From an uncultured Mesonia sp. (GTDB lineage: Bacteria > Bacteroidota > Bacteroidia > Flavobacteriales > Flavobacteriaceae), in assembly GCA_947499595.1 (NCBI GenBank), contig CANMOY010000005.1:124001-188000 (forward strand): DNA of 64,000 bases, read 5' to 3'. The position numbers were made by a program, and so were the translations under genes. Positions 30,951 to 41,015 of the stretch are shown here, one piece after another (positions within the stretch are counted from its first letter, which is position 1; each line of letters starts with the position of its first letter). The notes under the pieces are model-generated. The model ran no database searches. It worked only from the letters and a program-made list of their open reading frames with translations, and was not told the DNA's origin.

Positions 30951-32489
30951 ATGGATAGAGAATTAATTATCAGATCAAATTCCGATGCTGTTGATTTTGC
31001 CTTACTAAAAGATGGAAAACTAATTGAATTACATAAAGAAAAAGATGACAGCAACTTTTCTGTAGGTGATATATTTATTGCTAAGATTAGAAAAGCTGTG
31101 CCAGGTTTAAACGCAGCCTTCGTTAATGTAGGCTATGAGAAAGATGGTTTTTTACACTATCATGACCTTGGCCCGCAAGTATCTACTTTATTAAAATTCG
31201 TAAAACGTGTAAGCACAGGTAAACAAAAAGACTTTTCTTTAAAGGATTATCCTTTTGAGAAAGATATTGATAAAGACGGCAGTATTACTGATGTTCTTAA
31301 ATCAAATCAGTCTATACTGGTACAAATAGTTAAAGAACCCATTTCTACCAAAGGTCCTAGGATAAGCAGTGAACTTTCTTTCGCAGGAAGGTACATTGTA
31401 CTAGTACCTTTCTCAAATCGCATCTCTATCTCACAAAAGATTGAAGATAAAGAGGAGAGAGATCGCTTAAAGCGATTGGTAAAAAGTATAAGACCAAAAG
31501 GTTTTGGGGTAATTGTACGAACTGTAGCAGAAGGCAAAAAAGTAGCAGAACTAGACCGCGATTTGCAAAACTTAGTAAATCGATGGACTGGCATGTGTAA
31601 AAAATTGTATAAAGCCCAGCATCCTACAAAAGTATTAGGCGAGTTAAGTAGAGCTTCTTCCATTTTAAGAGATATGTTCAACGACTCCTTTACCGCTATT
31701 GTTACCGATGAAGAAACCCTTTATACACAATTAAAAAATTACGTGGGAAAAATCTCCCCACAAAAAGAGTCTATTGTTAAGTTATACCAGTCTAACGTTC
31801 CTATTTTTGAAAAATATGGTATTGAAAGACAAATAAAATCTGCTTTTGGTAAAACTGTTTCTATGAGTAAAGGAGCTTATCTTGTTATAGAGCATACAGA
31901 AGCCATGCACGTTATAGACGTGAACAGCGGTAACCGAAGCAACAAAGCAAAAACCCAAGAAGATACCGCTCTAGAGGTAAATCTTATAAGCGCTACAGAA
32001 GTAGCTCGCCAATTAAGATTACGCGATATGGGAGGTATTATAGTGGTAGATTTTATTGACATGAGTGACGCCGAAAATCGTAAAACGCTCTACAATCACA
32101 TGCGTGATGAGATGAGCGATGATCGGGCAAAACACAAAATTTTACCCCCAACAAAATTTGGATTGGTACAAATTACAAGACAACGCGTAAGGCCGGAAAT
32201 GAATATTAAAACCCGCGAAGAAGATCCTAACGGAAATGGAGAAATAGAAGCTCCTATTGTGGTAATTAATAAAATAAATGCCGACCTTCAAAAACATATT
32301 AAAAAAGGGCACAAGAACTTATCTTTAAGCGCACACCCTTTTATTGCCGCCTTTTTAACTAAAGGTATTCCATCACCCAGAAGCAAGTGGTTTTTTGATC
32401 ACAAGCGATGGGTTAAAATATTACCTAGAGATGCTTACACGTATCTGGAATATCATTTTCACGATAAAAATGGTGAAATTATTTCCTAA
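30951..32489 (+). CDS. rng: Ribonuclease G/E family protein
   Basis: This endoribonuclease cleaves AU-rich single-stranded RNA in rRNA maturation and mRNA decay. The 512 residues include an S1 domain (about 35-130, VGDIFIAKIRKAVPGLNAAFVNVG), the RNase H-like and DNase I-like parts, catalytic Asp motifs IDVNSGN and VVDFIDM, and ITRQRVRPE. The length matches RNase G rather than the long RNase E. It starts 150 nt after the basic peptide gene and ends at a strong terminator. Confidence 0.96.
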   Translation: MDRELIIRSNSDAVDFALLKDGKLIELHKEKDDSNFSVGDIFIAKIRKAVPGLNAAFVNVGYEKDGFLHYHDLGPQVSTLLKFVKRVSTGKQKDFSLKDYPFEKDIDKDGSITDVLKSNQSILVQIVKEPISTKGPRISSELSFAGRYIVLVPFSNRISISQKIEDKEERDRLKRLVKSIRPKGFGVIVRTVAEGKKVAELDRDLQNLVNRWTGMCKKLYKAQHPTKVLGELSRASSILRDMFNDSFTAIVTDEETLYTQLKNYVGKISPQKESIVKLYQSNVPIFEKYGIERQIKSAFGKTVSMSKGAYLVIEHTEAMHVIDVNSGNRSNKAKTQEDTALEVNLISATEVARQLRLRDMGGIIVVDFIDMSDAENRKTLYNHMRDEMSDDRAKHKILPPTKFGLVQITRQRVRPEMNIKTREEDPNGNGEIEAPIVVINKINADLQKHIKKGHKNLSLSAHPFIAAFLTKGIPSPRSKWFFDHKRWVKILPRDAYTYLEYHFHDKNGEIIS

Positions 32490-32493
32490 AATT

Positions 32494-32522
32494 AAAGCCC
32501 GAGTTTTATTTTCTCGGGCTTT
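32494..32522 (+). terminator. Terminator after rng
   Basis: AAAGCCCGAG / CTCGGGCTTT (32494-32503 with 32513-32522), then a T run. Confidence 0.92.
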
Positions 32523-32555
32523 TTTTATTTTTATAATTCAAAAAAGAAAAAAAAC

Positions 32556-33032
32556 GTGAAAAAGAAGTCATTTACCGTTGAGGAAGCCAAAATCAAACTG
32601 ATGCGTTATTGCGCTTATCAAGAGCGATGTCACCAAGAGGTCAATAAAAAATTAGATGAACTCCATATAATTCCACTGGCAAAAGAGCATATTATAGTCG
32701 AGTTGATTCAACAAGACTTTTTAAATGAGGAACGCTTTGCAAAAATATTTACCATTAGCAAGTTCAATCAAAAAAACTGGGGAAAAAAAAGAATTATTAA
32801 TGAGCTGAAACGTAGAGAGATTAGTGCTATAAATATTAAAACAAGCTTAAATCAAATCGACGAATCTGAGTATTTAGCAAAGTTAAGCCATCTTGTTGAA
32901 AAAAAATGGAATGCCACCTCAGAATCTAATTTAGCTAATAAAAAGAAAAAAGTAATGAATTACTTTCTTTATCGAGGTTGGGAGTCCCATCTGGTGTATG
33001 AGCAAATTCAAAATCAGGCCAACATCAAATAG
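32556..33032 (+). CDS. recX: RecA regulatory protein RecX
   Basis: RecX modulates RecA filaments. The 158-residue protein has three tandem three-helix repeats, with MRYCAYQERCHQEVNKKL near the start and DFLNEERFAKIFTISKFNQK with WGKKRIINELKRREI in the middle, both family signatures. The C-terminal repeat is YFLYRGWESHLVYEQI. Its end overlaps the convergent JmjC-like gene by 8 bp. recA itself is not in the window. Confidence 0.93.
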   Translation: MKKKSFTVEEAKIKLMRYCAYQERCHQEVNKKLDELHIIPLAKEHIIVELIQQDFLNEERFAKIFTISKFNQKNWGKKRIINELKRREISAINIKTSLNQIDESEYLAKLSHLVEKKWNATSESNLANKKKKVMNYFLYRGWESHLVYEQIQNQANIK

Positions 33033-33897
33033 TATTCAATTTAAGTTCGGTTCTTTTTTTAGCCTCCCTATTCTTATAGTCAATCCAATCTTGGCCTTTC
33101 CATTTGCGCATAAAGTTATCGTAATTGCGCATAATAAAAATATTGTATATTGCCTTGGCTAGGTTTTTCGGCTTTCGCGGAATTGATCTTAGACTCATAG
33201 AAAAACCAGGAGTAACATAACGCATATAGTGCCAATATCCTTCTGGCATATAAAGCATCTCCCCGTGCTTTAAACTAGCTTTAAAACCCCTAGCTTCAGC
33301 TAATGCAGGCCATTTTTCAAAATCTGGATTACTAAAATCGATATCTTCTCTTACTATTAGAGAATGAGGAATCTTATATAAATAATCATTTTGTTTTTGG
33401 TCAAACAAAATCACTTCCTTCTCTCCATGAAAATGAAAGTGAAAAATATTGGCCAAATCGATATCATAATGCATAAAGGTGTAAGAATCTTTGCCGCCAA
33501 AAAATAACATCGGTAAAGTTTTTAAAAACTTAACTCCAAAATTTGGATAATTAAAATCATTTTGAAGATCTGGCGCCTCTTTAAGGATGTTCCATAAAAA
33601 AATCCTGTATTTGGTTGGCTCATTTTTTAATAAATCTACATATTCATTCAGCTTCATACGAGCGTGGGGCTCATTAAAACCTTCATCATGCCGTACCGGT
33701 CGATCATCATATAAAGGTATCACTTTGTCTCCTGCCTGCTCTACCATATAATCTAAATTCCATTTTTGGTAGGCTGGCCAATGGGTGATGCCTTTTTCTA
33801 TGATAACGGGTTTCTGTGGCTTCAGGTAGTTTTCTTTAAAAGATTTTGGGCTAATATCTTGAACCCGCTCAATAGATTGTAAATTCAATTTTTGCAT
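33025..33897 (-). CDS. Cupin-like/JmjC domain protein
   Basis: The 290 residues fit the Cupin_8/JmjC group of Fe(II)/2-oxoglutarate dioxygenases: N-terminal KPVIIEKGITHWPAYQKW, a metal-site HxD (MHYDIDLANIFHFHFHG) and a distal His in MPEGYWHYMRY. These three ligands suggest an active hydroxylase acting on protein or RNA residues, but the substrate is unknown. The gene is convergent with recX (8-bp overlap) and lies downstream of the mrp operon terminator. Confidence 0.87.
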   Translation of the reverse strand: MQKLNLQSIERVQDISPKSFKENYLKPQKPVIIEKGITHWPAYQKWNLDYMVEQAGDKVIPLYDDRPVRHDEGFNEPHARMKLNEYVDLLKNEPTKYRIFLWNILKEAPDLQNDFNYPNFGVKFLKTLPMLFFGGKDSYTFMHYDIDLANIFHFHFHGEKEVILFDQKQNDYLYKIPHSLIVREDIDFSNPDFEKWPALAEARGFKASLKHGEMLYMPEGYWHYMRYVTPGFSMSLRSIPRKPKNLAKAIYNIFIMRNYDNFMRKWKGQDWIDYKNREAKKRTELKLNTI

Positions 33898-33919
33898 TTG
33901 GTATAGGCTTTAAAATAAA

Positions 33920-33942
33920 AAGCCCTGGTAGAACCAAGGCTT
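33920..33942 (-). terminator. Terminator after the mrp operon
   Basis: On the minus strand AAGCCTTGGT / ACCAGGGCTT with one mismatch and a 3-nt loop, followed by TTTTATTTT. Confidence 0.75.
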
Positions 33943-34062
33943 AAATGTTAAATCAGGTTACCCCAATATCCTAATTTACAAAAACTAAATTAATTAGCTA
34001 AATCAAAAATACAAAATTCTTCCACTTTTTATCGGTTTGTTTGAAATTTTTTCGACAAAAAA

Positions 34063-34452
34063 TCAATCTTCTTTTTCTTTTTTGGGCTCTACATACTCTT
34101 CTTCACTACTTAAATGGTGTGTAATTCGCTTGTATTTCCCCTTAAGCTCGTCTTTCTTTGTTTTTTTCCACAAAGGCATTTCTAACAAATAACTTGCTCT
34201 ACCAATTAAGTGAGCCCCTACCGGTGCTGTTAAAATTATAAATAAAATTATAGCCAGTACACGTGAAGTTACCGATAAATCATCAAAATAAATGGCCGCG
34301 GCCACTAGTATTAACCCTACCCCCAACGTAACGGCTTTTGTGGTTACCGATATACGTAGGTAAGTATCTGGCATACGTAAGAACCCTACTGCAGCCAAGA
34401 AAATAAATACTGCGCCTAATGTTGAAAAACCTATTATGAGTGCATCTGTCAT
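34063..34452 (-). CDS. mrpG: Na+/H+ antiporter subunit MrpG (MnhG)
   Basis: The 129-residue small subunit of the Mrp complex has three TM helices, with LGAVFIFLAAVGFLRMPDTY and TAPVGAHLIGRASYL as family motifs. It has a charged C-terminal tail (KKEKED) longer than in Bacillus. It is the seventh and last subunit gene, 2 nt after mrpF and followed by a terminator. Confidence 0.96.
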   Translation of the reverse strand: MTDALIIGFSTLGAVFIFLAAVGFLRMPDTYLRISVTTKAVTLGVGLILVAAAIYFDDLSVTSRVLAIILFIILTAPVGAHLIGRASYLLEMPLWKKTKKDELKGKYKRITHHLSSEEEYVEPKKEKED

Positions 34453-34454
34453 TT

Positions 34455-34754
34455 TTATTTATTTTTCTGAGCTTTATTTAGGTTTGCTTTATTGCTTTTC
34501 TCTAGATAATACGAAAAAGCCACAGTACTTAAAAACGCGATAAGCCCTAATATCATTGCGATATCTAAAAACGTAGATTGGTCGTAAACAATACTGTAAA
34601 CAGCAATAATGGTTATACCAATTGTAATTAATAAATCTAATGCTACTACCCGATCTACTATTCTTGGCCCCATAACAAAGCGAATAAAAACCAATAGTAC
34701 CGAAATGGCCAGAATGGGCAATATGATATAATATAAATATTCTTCTACTGTCAT
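34455..34754 (-). CDS. mrpF: Na+/H+ antiporter subunit MrpF (MnhF)
   Basis: The 99-residue protein has three TM segments and the MrpF signature RFVMGPRIVDRVVALDLL. It overlaps mrpE by 4 bp (ATGA-type coupling), so the two are likely translated in a fixed ratio. Confidence 0.96.
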   Translation of the reverse strand: MTVEEYLYYIILPILAISVLLVFIRFVMGPRIVDRVVALDLLITIGITIIAVYSIVYDQSTFLDIAMILGLIAFLSTVAFSYYLEKSNKANLNKAQKNK

Positions 34755-35227
34755 CTTAAAATCTCTAATAAACGTCTTTCAAAACCATTTTTAATATCTC
34801 TTACAAAATCTTCTTTGTTTTCCATGTACATGGCGTGCACGTACAAAACTTTTCGGTCATCACTCACATCTAAACTCAAAGTACCTGGTGTTAAAGTTAT
34901 AAGATTAGCCAATAAGGCAATTTCTAATTCTGTTTCGGCATCTAGGGGCACTTGAACAATTGCTGGTTGCATATAGAAGGTTGGGGTAACCACATCATAA
35001 GCGACCTGTAAGTTTGCTTTTAGCAATTCATATAAAAAGAAGAAAACAAAGGATATTAACTTTGGTATTATTTTAAAATACTTCGCATCTCCCTTACCCC
35101 GAGTAATCACATACAAAACCACAAAACTTAAAACAAAGCCAAATACATAATTAGAAAAATTAAAATCTCCTGTAATGGCCACCCAAATAAAGGTAAGTAG
35201 TATGTTAGATAAGAATCTATTTTTCAT
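34751..35227 (-). CDS. mrpE: Na+/H+ antiporter subunit MrpE (MnhE)
   Basis: The 158-residue membrane subunit has LLTFIWVAITGDFNFSNYVFG at its start and the conserved NLITLTPGTLSLDVS in its soluble C-terminal region. It lies 2 nt after mrpD. Confidence 0.95.
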   Translation of the reverse strand: MKNRFLSNILLTFIWVAITGDFNFSNYVFGFVLSFVVLYVITRGKGDAKYFKIIPKLISFVFFFLYELLKANLQVAYDVVTPTFYMQPAIVQVPLDAETELEIALLANLITLTPGTLSLDVSDDRKVLYVHAMYMENKEDFVRDIKNGFERRLLEILR

Positions 35228-35229
35228 AG

Positions 35230-36741
35230 TTAATTATTTGGTAGAACCGCATTGATATAAAAATCGGTGTTCATTAATTCACTGGTTATCCGCATAGACA
35301 ACTGCTGAATGTTTTCAGCTCCAAAACCTAAATATAACGAAACTCCTGTTAACATCATTATAGGTAAAATCATTTGCAATTTCCTAGCAAGAGTCATTTT
35401 CTTAAAGTACAAGAAATGATTCTTCTTAGGAAATTTATCAGGTTCTTTCCAGAACACCTCAGCCCATAGCTTAGCTACCACAACAAGGGTTATAAAGCTT
35501 GCAAAAATAACGGCTGCCAAAATAAAGTAACTCTGCGTATCGAAACTAGCAATAATCAAGCTAACCTTTGGCCAAAAACCAGACAAAGGGGGAATTCCTA
35601 TAAGCGAGAACATAGGAATAATCATCATTAAGCTTAATTTTGGATATTCTTTATAGATACCGCCTAGCTCTTTAAATCTATTGCTTCCTTTAATTCGGTA
35701 AATTAAACCACTAATCATAAACAGATTGGTTTTTACCACGATATCATGAATTAGATAAAACACAGCCCCCGCTATAGCCAATTCTGTAAACATTCCCAAA
35801 CCGGCGATCATAAATCCTATATGGCAAATAATCAAGTAAGAAAATACCTTTCGTACGTTAGTTTGCACCATAGCGCCTAGACCTCCGCTTATTAGTGTAA
35901 GTATAGCGATTACCATTAAAATTTGGTCAAGCAACACATCTTCTACAAACATTAGGCTAAAGAAACGAATCAGTGCATAAACGCCCACTTTTGTGAGTAA
36001 ACCTCCAAAAATAGCAGCAATAGCAGATGGAGGCGTATGGTAAGAAGCTGGAAGCCAAAAATACAGTGGAAAAACAGCCGATTTGATTCCGAAAGCCACC
36101 AAAAATAGAATCGCAGCAACTTCTACCAGACCTCTATTTTCAATCTGTGGAATTAAAATAGCCAAATCTGCCATATTTAACGATCCGGCTAATCCGTAAA
36201 GCACAGCAATTGCGGTTAAAAAAATAATCGAAGCCAGAAAGTTCAATGTAAAATATTTAACTGCACCTTCTATTTGTGCTTTTTCGCCACCAAGAGTTAT
36301 TAAAACAAATGAGCTTATTATAATAATTTCGAACCAAACATATAGGTTAAAAATATCGCCGGTTAAAAATGCTCCTGTAAGGCCTAAAATTAAAAAATGG
36401 AAAATAGAAAAATAGCCAAATCTCAATCTGGCTGGTATAAGTGATGCCGCCGAATAGCTAGATACCGCGAGCCCAGCTATTGATGTTAACAACACAAGTG
36501 TAGCCGCTAACATATCGCCCACGAAACTTATTCCAAATGGAGCTTTCCAACTGGCCGCTTGAACTACCAAGGTTCCGTTTTGCCAGACTTCATAAAAGAG
36601 GGCTACAGAAAGGCCTACCCCAATTGCACTCCCTACAATACTAATAATTTTTTGTATTTGGATATGGCGCCAAGCAAACATCAACACGATGCTTAAAAAC
36701 AATTGCCAAAGTAATGGATATAGTAAAAATTGTTGCGTCAT
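35230..36741 (-). CDS. mrpD: Na+/H+ antiporter subunit MrpD (MnhD)
   Basis: The 503-residue protein is a NuoL/M/N-type proton-translocating antiporter subunit with about fourteen TM helices. It shows the conserved transmembrane charged residues Glu in [12 protein letters not shown], Lys in [23 protein letters not shown] and Lys in the later KTNLFMISG. The start overlaps mrpC by 4 bp. A normal full-length MrpD. Confidence 0.97.
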   Translation of the reverse strand: MTQQFLLYPLLWQLFLSIVLMFAWRHIQIQKIISIVGSAIGVGLSVALFYEVWQNGTLVVQAASWKAPFGISFVGDMLAATLVLLTSIAGLAVSSYSAASLIPARLRFGYFSIFHFLILGLTGAFLTGDIFNLYVWFEIIIISSFVLITLGGEKAQIEGAVKYFTLNFLASIIFLTAIAVLYGLAGSLNMADLAILIPQIENRGLVEVAAILFLVAFGIKSAVFPLYFWLPASYHTPPSAIAAIFGGLLTKVGVYALIRFFSLMFVEDVLLDQILMVIAILTLISGGLGAMVQTNVRKVFSYLIICHIGFMIAGLGMFTELAIAGAVFYLIHDIVVKTNLFMISGLIYRIKGSNRFKELGGIYKEYPKLSLMMIIPMFSLIGIPPLSGFWPKVSLIIASFDTQSYFILAAVIFASFITLVVVAKLWAEVFWKEPDKFPKKNHFLYFKKMTLARKLQMILPIMMLTGVSLYLGFGAENIQQLSMRITSELMNTDFYINAVLPNN

Positions 36742-37091
36742 ACTTCTTCTTCTATGGTATTCATTTCGTCTAAATCATCTGTTTTAACTACTTGGTAAGC
36801 TCGTTTTACCAATATAATAGCAAAAGACTGCAAACCAAAACTGATAACAATGGCTGTCAAAATAAGGGCTTGCGGAACAGGATCTGCATAAATATCGGCA
36901 AAGAACTTAGTATCTCCTGGAATAATAGGCGGAGCACCTTTAGTAATTCTACCTAATAAAAAAATAAGCAGATTTGCCCCATTACCAATTATAATAAGCC
37001 CAATTATAAGTTTTACTAAACTTCTTCGTAGCATCATATACAAACCCGCTGCATATAAAACTCCTGTCATTATAGCTAAAAGAAACTCCAT
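36738..37091 (-). CDS. mrpC: Na+/H+ antiporter subunit MrpC (MnhC)
   Basis: The 117-residue NuoK-like subunit has three TM helices, including [14 protein letters not shown] and [17 protein letters not shown], the family hallmark. The C-terminal tail is acidic. It is one nt after mrpB and overlaps mrpD. Confidence 0.96.
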   Translation of the reverse strand: MEFLLAIMTGVLYAAGLYMMLRRSLVKLIIGLIIIGNGANLLIFLLGRITKGAPPIIPGDTKFFADIYADPVPQALILTAIVISFGLQSFAIILVKRAYQVVKTDDLDEMNTIEEEV

Positions 37092-37092
37092 A

Positions 37093-37506
37093 TTAAGCTG
37101 ATTCTGAAATGGTGAATATTATGGTTAAAGTGACTCCTAGAACAACAATGTAAACGCCTACATCAAAAAAGAGCGCTGTACCTATACTACCTATAACTGG
37201 TATAGGATTCTCCAGCCATAAGCCTGTCATAAAAGCTGCATCTTGAAGAATTACCGGTAACAATCCGCTCAAAAAAGACAAGAGCAAACCTGCAGGCATC
37301 AAAAATCCTGGATGAAACTTTAATAATTTTTTTGTGTCTTTGAGTCCGTTGGCAAACGCGTGCAAAACAAAAGCAATAGATGCCATTAGTCCGCCCACAA
37401 ATCCGCCTCCAGGCAAATAATGCCCTCTAAGAAGGATAAATATTGAAAAAAGCAACAAGATAGGCAAAAGGTAATCTGAAGCTGTTTTTAAAATTAAGGT
37501 TCTCAT
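37093..37506 (-). CDS. mrpB: Na+/H+ antiporter subunit MrpB (MnhB)
   Basis: The 137-residue membrane subunit has the signature [18 protein letters not shown] and a C-terminal [17 protein letters not shown]. The separate mrpB shows this is the seven-gene (Group 1) form, not the fused mrpA/B form. It starts 10 nt after mrpA. Confidence 0.96.
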   Translation of the reverse strand: MRTLILKTASDYLLPILLLFSIFILLRGHYLPGGGFVGGLMASIAFVLHAFANGLKDTKKLLKFHPGFLMPAGLLLSFLSGLLPVILQDAAFMTGLWLENPIPVIGSIGTALFFDVGVYIVVLGVTLTIIFTISESA

Positions 37507-37516
37507 CTCTTTTAAA

Positions 37517-39829
37517 TTATTGTTGTTTTCTTTCTTCTGATTTCAATCTGAGCTTCAATAACCCAAAAACTCCTATAGCCGCAATAGCTAAAACAGAGAT
37601 TTCAACCATAGTATCTATACCTCTAAAATCAACTAAAATAACATTTACTACGTTTTTACCATGCGCCAACACATACGCATTTTCTGCATAATAGCTGCTT
37701 ATCTCATTATTTTGCGGCTGTGCCAAGACTTCTAAAGCTAGTATGCTGACCAATCCACCAAAAGCTATGGCAATAATACCATCTTTAACTCGGGTTTTAT
37801 AGTCTGATAAATTTAAATAGCGCGGAAGTTTATATAAAACTAAAACGAATAAGATAACGGTTAGAGTATCAATAGCAAATTGTGTCATAGCTAAATCTGG
37901 AGCACTATAAAACACGAAAAATAGACAGATGCTATATCCCATTACCCCTGTAGCCGCAACTGCTGCTAGTCTCGATTTCGTGAACACCGCAAAGCCTATA
38001 GCTAAAATCATAATACATAAAGAAACCACTTCATATATGGTTAGTTTTGAAAAAGAACTATAATCAATTTGGTAAGTCGTATTGTTAAGCAAGGTAAATG
38101 CTACCAATGAAATTAAAAAGACTACAATTACAGTGATATAATTGCGCAAGTATCCGTTCTGAAAAATTCTTGTCCACAAATCCGAAAAAGATTCGAACCA
38201 ATCCGCTAAGGTTTCAATTATGAATTTTGGCGAAAGTTTATCAAAACGTTGAATAAAATAGCGTTTAGTTGCATTGGGTTTCCAAATAAAATACAAAGCG
38301 ATTCCCGAAATGATTGTTATAGCACTCAAACCCAATACGGTATTAAAACCATGCCATAACTTGATATGGATATCACTTGTATCTACGCCCGTGGTAGCTA
38401 CTATTGGTTTTATAAGAGAAGCCTCAACCAGACTTGGAAATAAACCAAAAACAAATCCTAGCACCCCTAATATAACTGGAGGTATCCAAATAGCTGGATG
38501 TGGGAATGTTACTTTTTCTAATCCTGTTGGCGTTCTCCCTATAAATGGCTTAACCCCAGCAACATAGCCTGCATAGCCAATTAATATATTAGTAAGAATA
38601 GCAAGTGTGGTAAGTAAAGTAGCGTTATGTCTAAAATGTAAAGTACTTTCGTAAATAAGATCTTTACCTATGAAACCAATACTAGGTGGAATTCCCGCAT
38701 TTGAAATTGCAGCTAACCCTCCAGCTATGGCAATAGGCAACATAACCTTGTGTAGGCCTGAAAGCTTGGTAACATCTCGCGTGCCGGTGTATAAGTCTAT
38801 CGCTCCGGTCATAAGGAATAACGTTGCTTTATAAAGCGCGTGTACTAGAATAAATACCGCGGCTGCAATAAAAGATTCTTTGGTACCTAAACCTATTAAA
38901 AAAGTAAGAATACCTAAAGCCGCAATTGTAGAATAAGCTAAAATTCCTTTTAAATCTGTTCTGAATAAGGTGTGAAATGCGGCATAAAGCATGGTAATAC
39001 CCCCAACGATTAGCAGGGTATTGTTCCAAAAATCGCTATTTCCTAAAACCGGCGAAAGCCTAAACAATAAATATATTCCTGCTTTTACCATGGTTGCAGA
39101 GTGCAAATAAGTTGAAACCGGTGTAGGGGCCTTCATCGCACCGGGCAGCCAAAAATGAAAAGGAAACTGAGCCGATTTGGTGAAAGCTGCCCCAAAAATT
39201 AAGGCAACAGTTAAGACATACAAACTATGATTTACTAAAAGTTCGTTTTGACTTATCATTTGAGAAATCTGGTAGGTGCCAGTAACCTCCCCAAGCAACA
39301 AACCGCCTGCTAGAAATAGTAATCCGCCAATTCCGGTAATAGATAAGGCGGTTAAAGCAGATTTGCGGGAATCTGGATTGGTATTATTAAATCCGATTAA
39401 GAAGAATGAACTAATACTAGTAAGCTCCCAAAAGATAAACATGGCCAGAAAATTATCAGATAGCACCAGCCCAAGCATAGCTGCCATAAAGATGAATAGG
39501 TAGCCATAAAACCGATCTAGCATAGGATGATTTTTTAAATAAGCCGAGGTGTAAATAAAAACCAAAGTTCCTATTCCTGTTATCATCAAACTAAAAAGAA
39601 GCGCTAAACCATCCAATCTCAAATCTAAGTCTACCCCAAATGAGGAAACCCAAGTGTGCTTGGCTGTTACAATTTCGCCAGCGGCAATGGCCGGAATATA
39701 TTGAACAAAAAATATAAAAAATGCTAGCGGAACTAAGCTTAGTAAAATAGAAAGTTTACCCTTCATAAATTTACCAAACAACAATTGAGATAATGCCGCA
39801 AAAAATCCAATTAATATGGCTAAAAGCAT
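37517..39829 (-). CDS. mrpA: Na+/H+ antiporter subunit MrpA (MnhA)
   Basis: This large NuoL-like subunit of about 770 residues carries the proton path and, at its C-terminus (about 600-770), an MrpB-like region ending FRGIDTMVEISVLAIAAIGVFG. Core motifs include FWELTSISSFFLIGF, FPFHFWLPGAMKAPTPVSTYLHSATMVKAG and VLVHALYKATLFL. I chose ATG at 39829 because the longer GTG start at 39850 falls inside the -7 element TATATTTG. It heads the operon mrpABCDEFG, which expels Na+ (and probably other cations) for H+, fitting a marine or alkaline setting. Confidence 0.97.
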   Translation of the reverse strand: MLLAILIGFFAALSQLLFGKFMKGKLSILLSLVPLAFFIFFVQYIPAIAAGEIVTAKHTWVSSFGVDLDLRLDGLALLFSLMITGIGTLVFIYTSAYLKNHPMLDRFYGYLFIFMAAMLGLVLSDNFLAMFIFWELTSISSFFLIGFNNTNPDSRKSALTALSITGIGGLLFLAGGLLLGEVTGTYQISQMISQNELLVNHSLYVLTVALIFGAAFTKSAQFPFHFWLPGAMKAPTPVSTYLHSATMVKAGIYLLFRLSPVLGNSDFWNNTLLIVGGITMLYAAFHTLFRTDLKGILAYSTIAALGILTFLIGLGTKESFIAAAVFILVHALYKATLFLMTGAIDLYTGTRDVTKLSGLHKVMLPIAIAGGLAAISNAGIPPSIGFIGKDLIYESTLHFRHNATLLTTLAILTNILIGYAGYVAGVKPFIGRTPTGLEKVTFPHPAIWIPPVILGVLGFVFGLFPSLVEASLIKPIVATTGVDTSDIHIKLWHGFNTVLGLSAITIISGIALYFIWKPNATKRYFIQRFDKLSPKFIIETLADWFESFSDLWTRIFQNGYLRNYITVIVVFLISLVAFTLLNNTTYQIDYSSFSKLTIYEVVSLCIMILAIGFAVFTKSRLAAVAATGVMGYSICLFFVFYSAPDLAMTQFAIDTLTVILFVLVLYKLPRYLNLSDYKTRVKDGIIAIAFGGLVSILALEVLAQPQNNEISSYYAENAYVLAHGKNVVNVILVDFRGIDTMVEISVLAIAAIGVFGLLKLRLKSEERKQQ

Positions 39830-39849
39830 AGATAAAAGTATTGAATTCA

Positions 39850-39857
39850 CAAATATA
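39850..39857 (-). promoter_or_regulatory. -7 promoter element for the mrp operon
   Basis: TATATTTG on the minus strand, exact match, with a leader of about 17 nt to the ATG at 39829. It decides the mrpA start. Confidence 0.6.
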
Positions 39858-39940
39858 AAAACTAAAAGTTAAACCCTTAGCAGCGAAAGTTATATTCTAC
39901 AGGTTTAACACGTTGATAACATTATATGCAGTTATAATTA

Positions 39941-39984
39941 TTGTTATTCGATAATTTTATTTACATTTGTTATCGATAAACAAT
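39941..39984 (+). promoter_or_regulatory. Promoter and palindromic operators of the DUF2975 operon
   Basis: TTG (39941-39943) and TACATTTG (39962-39969) lie 18 nt apart. The palindrome TTATCGATAA (39970-39979) follows the -7 element directly, and the related TTATTCGATAA (about 39944-39954) lies in the spacer. Two similar sites flanking the -7 element are typical of autorepressor operators; the third gene encodes an XRE repressor. Confidence 0.6.
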
Positions 39985-39990
39985 AATATC

Positions 39991-40506
39991 ATGAACAGCT
40001 TAAAAATCTTACGCACCTTCATAGGAACTTTATTTTATCTATCGGTTCTATTTTATATAATTTCATTGGGGCTATTGTCCTATATGAAACTTTTTAGTCA
40101 AAATTTAGCCGCAATAGAAAACTTACATTGGCTGTCGATAAACGCATCAGCTACCCATGACTTAATTTTTTATAATTGGATCATAGTTAGTTTGCTCTAT
40201 ATATTCACCCTTAAACATTTTAAAGATCTTGTTTCAGATTTTTACAGAAAGGACTTTTTCAGCATCCATCAGATCAATAGATTAAAAAACATTGGAATAT
40301 TAATTTTATCCATAAAAGCTGTACAGTTTCTAGCAAGTTTCATTTCTATCTTATTGACCGAAGCTAAAATAGAATTTGGCTTTCATATCAATTATGATTT
40401 TACAGGTACCCTATTTCATTTAGTTTTAGGCTTATTTTTCCTGTTTTTATCCACAATTTTTAAAATTGCCCAACAAAATAAAAACGAAATAAATTTAACC
40501 ATATGA
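39991..40506 (+). CDS. DUF2975 family membrane protein (copy 1)
   Basis: This 171-residue protein with four TM helices (TFIGTLFYLSVLFYIISLG; YNWIIVSLLYIF; IGILILSIKAVQFLAS; LVLGLFFLFLSTIFK) has the loop FYRKDFFSIHQINRLKNIG, which matches DUF2975. Start at ATG 39991; an upstream TTG lies next to the -7 element. It overlaps the second DUF2975 gene by 4 bp. The family usually pairs with a small XRE regulator, as here. Confidence 0.85.
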   Translation: MNSLKILRTFIGTLFYLSVLFYIISLGLLSYMKLFSQNLAAIENLHWLSINASATHDLIFYNWIIVSLLYIFTLKHFKDLVSDFYRKDFFSIHQINRLKNIGILILSIKAVQFLASFISILLTEAKIEFGFHINYDFTGTLFHLVLGLFFLFLSTIFKIAQQNKNEINLTI

Positions 40507-41003
40507 CAAAAAAGATAATTTTTTTCACCTTATTAGATATTTTGGCTTTTATCGTCGGGTTTGCCTTGCTCAATCATATTCTTAGTTGGTTTTTCGGGCT
40601 CAAGTTATTGGCACCTGAGGCACCTATAAAAACAGAACTTAACTGGCTAATCAAAACAACTTTCTTACTACTCGCTTTTTTGAGTTCAGCTTCATTCTTC
40701 TATGCCGTTTTAAATTTTAGAAGAGTAGCAAAGAATTTCCTCCGTAATGGATTTAACAACCAAAAGCATATTAGCTTAATCAAGCGCATAGGTCTTATGT
40801 TAATCTTAGCTTGTATATCTGAGATTATATTAGGTATTTTAAAATATTTTGTTTTTGAAGATTTCCTTGGCGGAGCTAATTTTGGGATATACAATAGCCA
40901 TTACGTCTTGTTTACGGGCTGTATTGGTGTTTTTATGCTAGTTGTAAGCCAACTTTTAAAAGAACATCAAGAGGTAAAAAACGAAAATGATTTAACAATT
41001 TAA
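40503..41003 (+). CDS. DUF2975 family membrane protein (copy 2)
   Basis: The 166-residue paralogue of the preceding protein has the same four-TM plan and loop (RNGFNNQKHISLIKRIGLML in place of DFYRKDFFSIHQINRLKNIG). The tandem duplicates diverge strongly in sequence, so they could form a heteromer. Operon position: 4-bp overlap upstream, 12 nt before the XRE gene. Function unknown. Confidence 0.8.
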   Translation: MTKKIIFFTLLDILAFIVGFALLNHILSWFFGLKLLAPEAPIKTELNWLIKTTFLLLAFLSSASFFYAVLNFRRVAKNFLRNGFNNQKHISLIKRIGLMLILACISEIILGILKYFVFEDFLGGANFGIYNSHYVLFTGCIGVFMLVVSQLLKEHQEVKNENDLTI

Positions 41004-41015
41004 GGTAAGAACGCT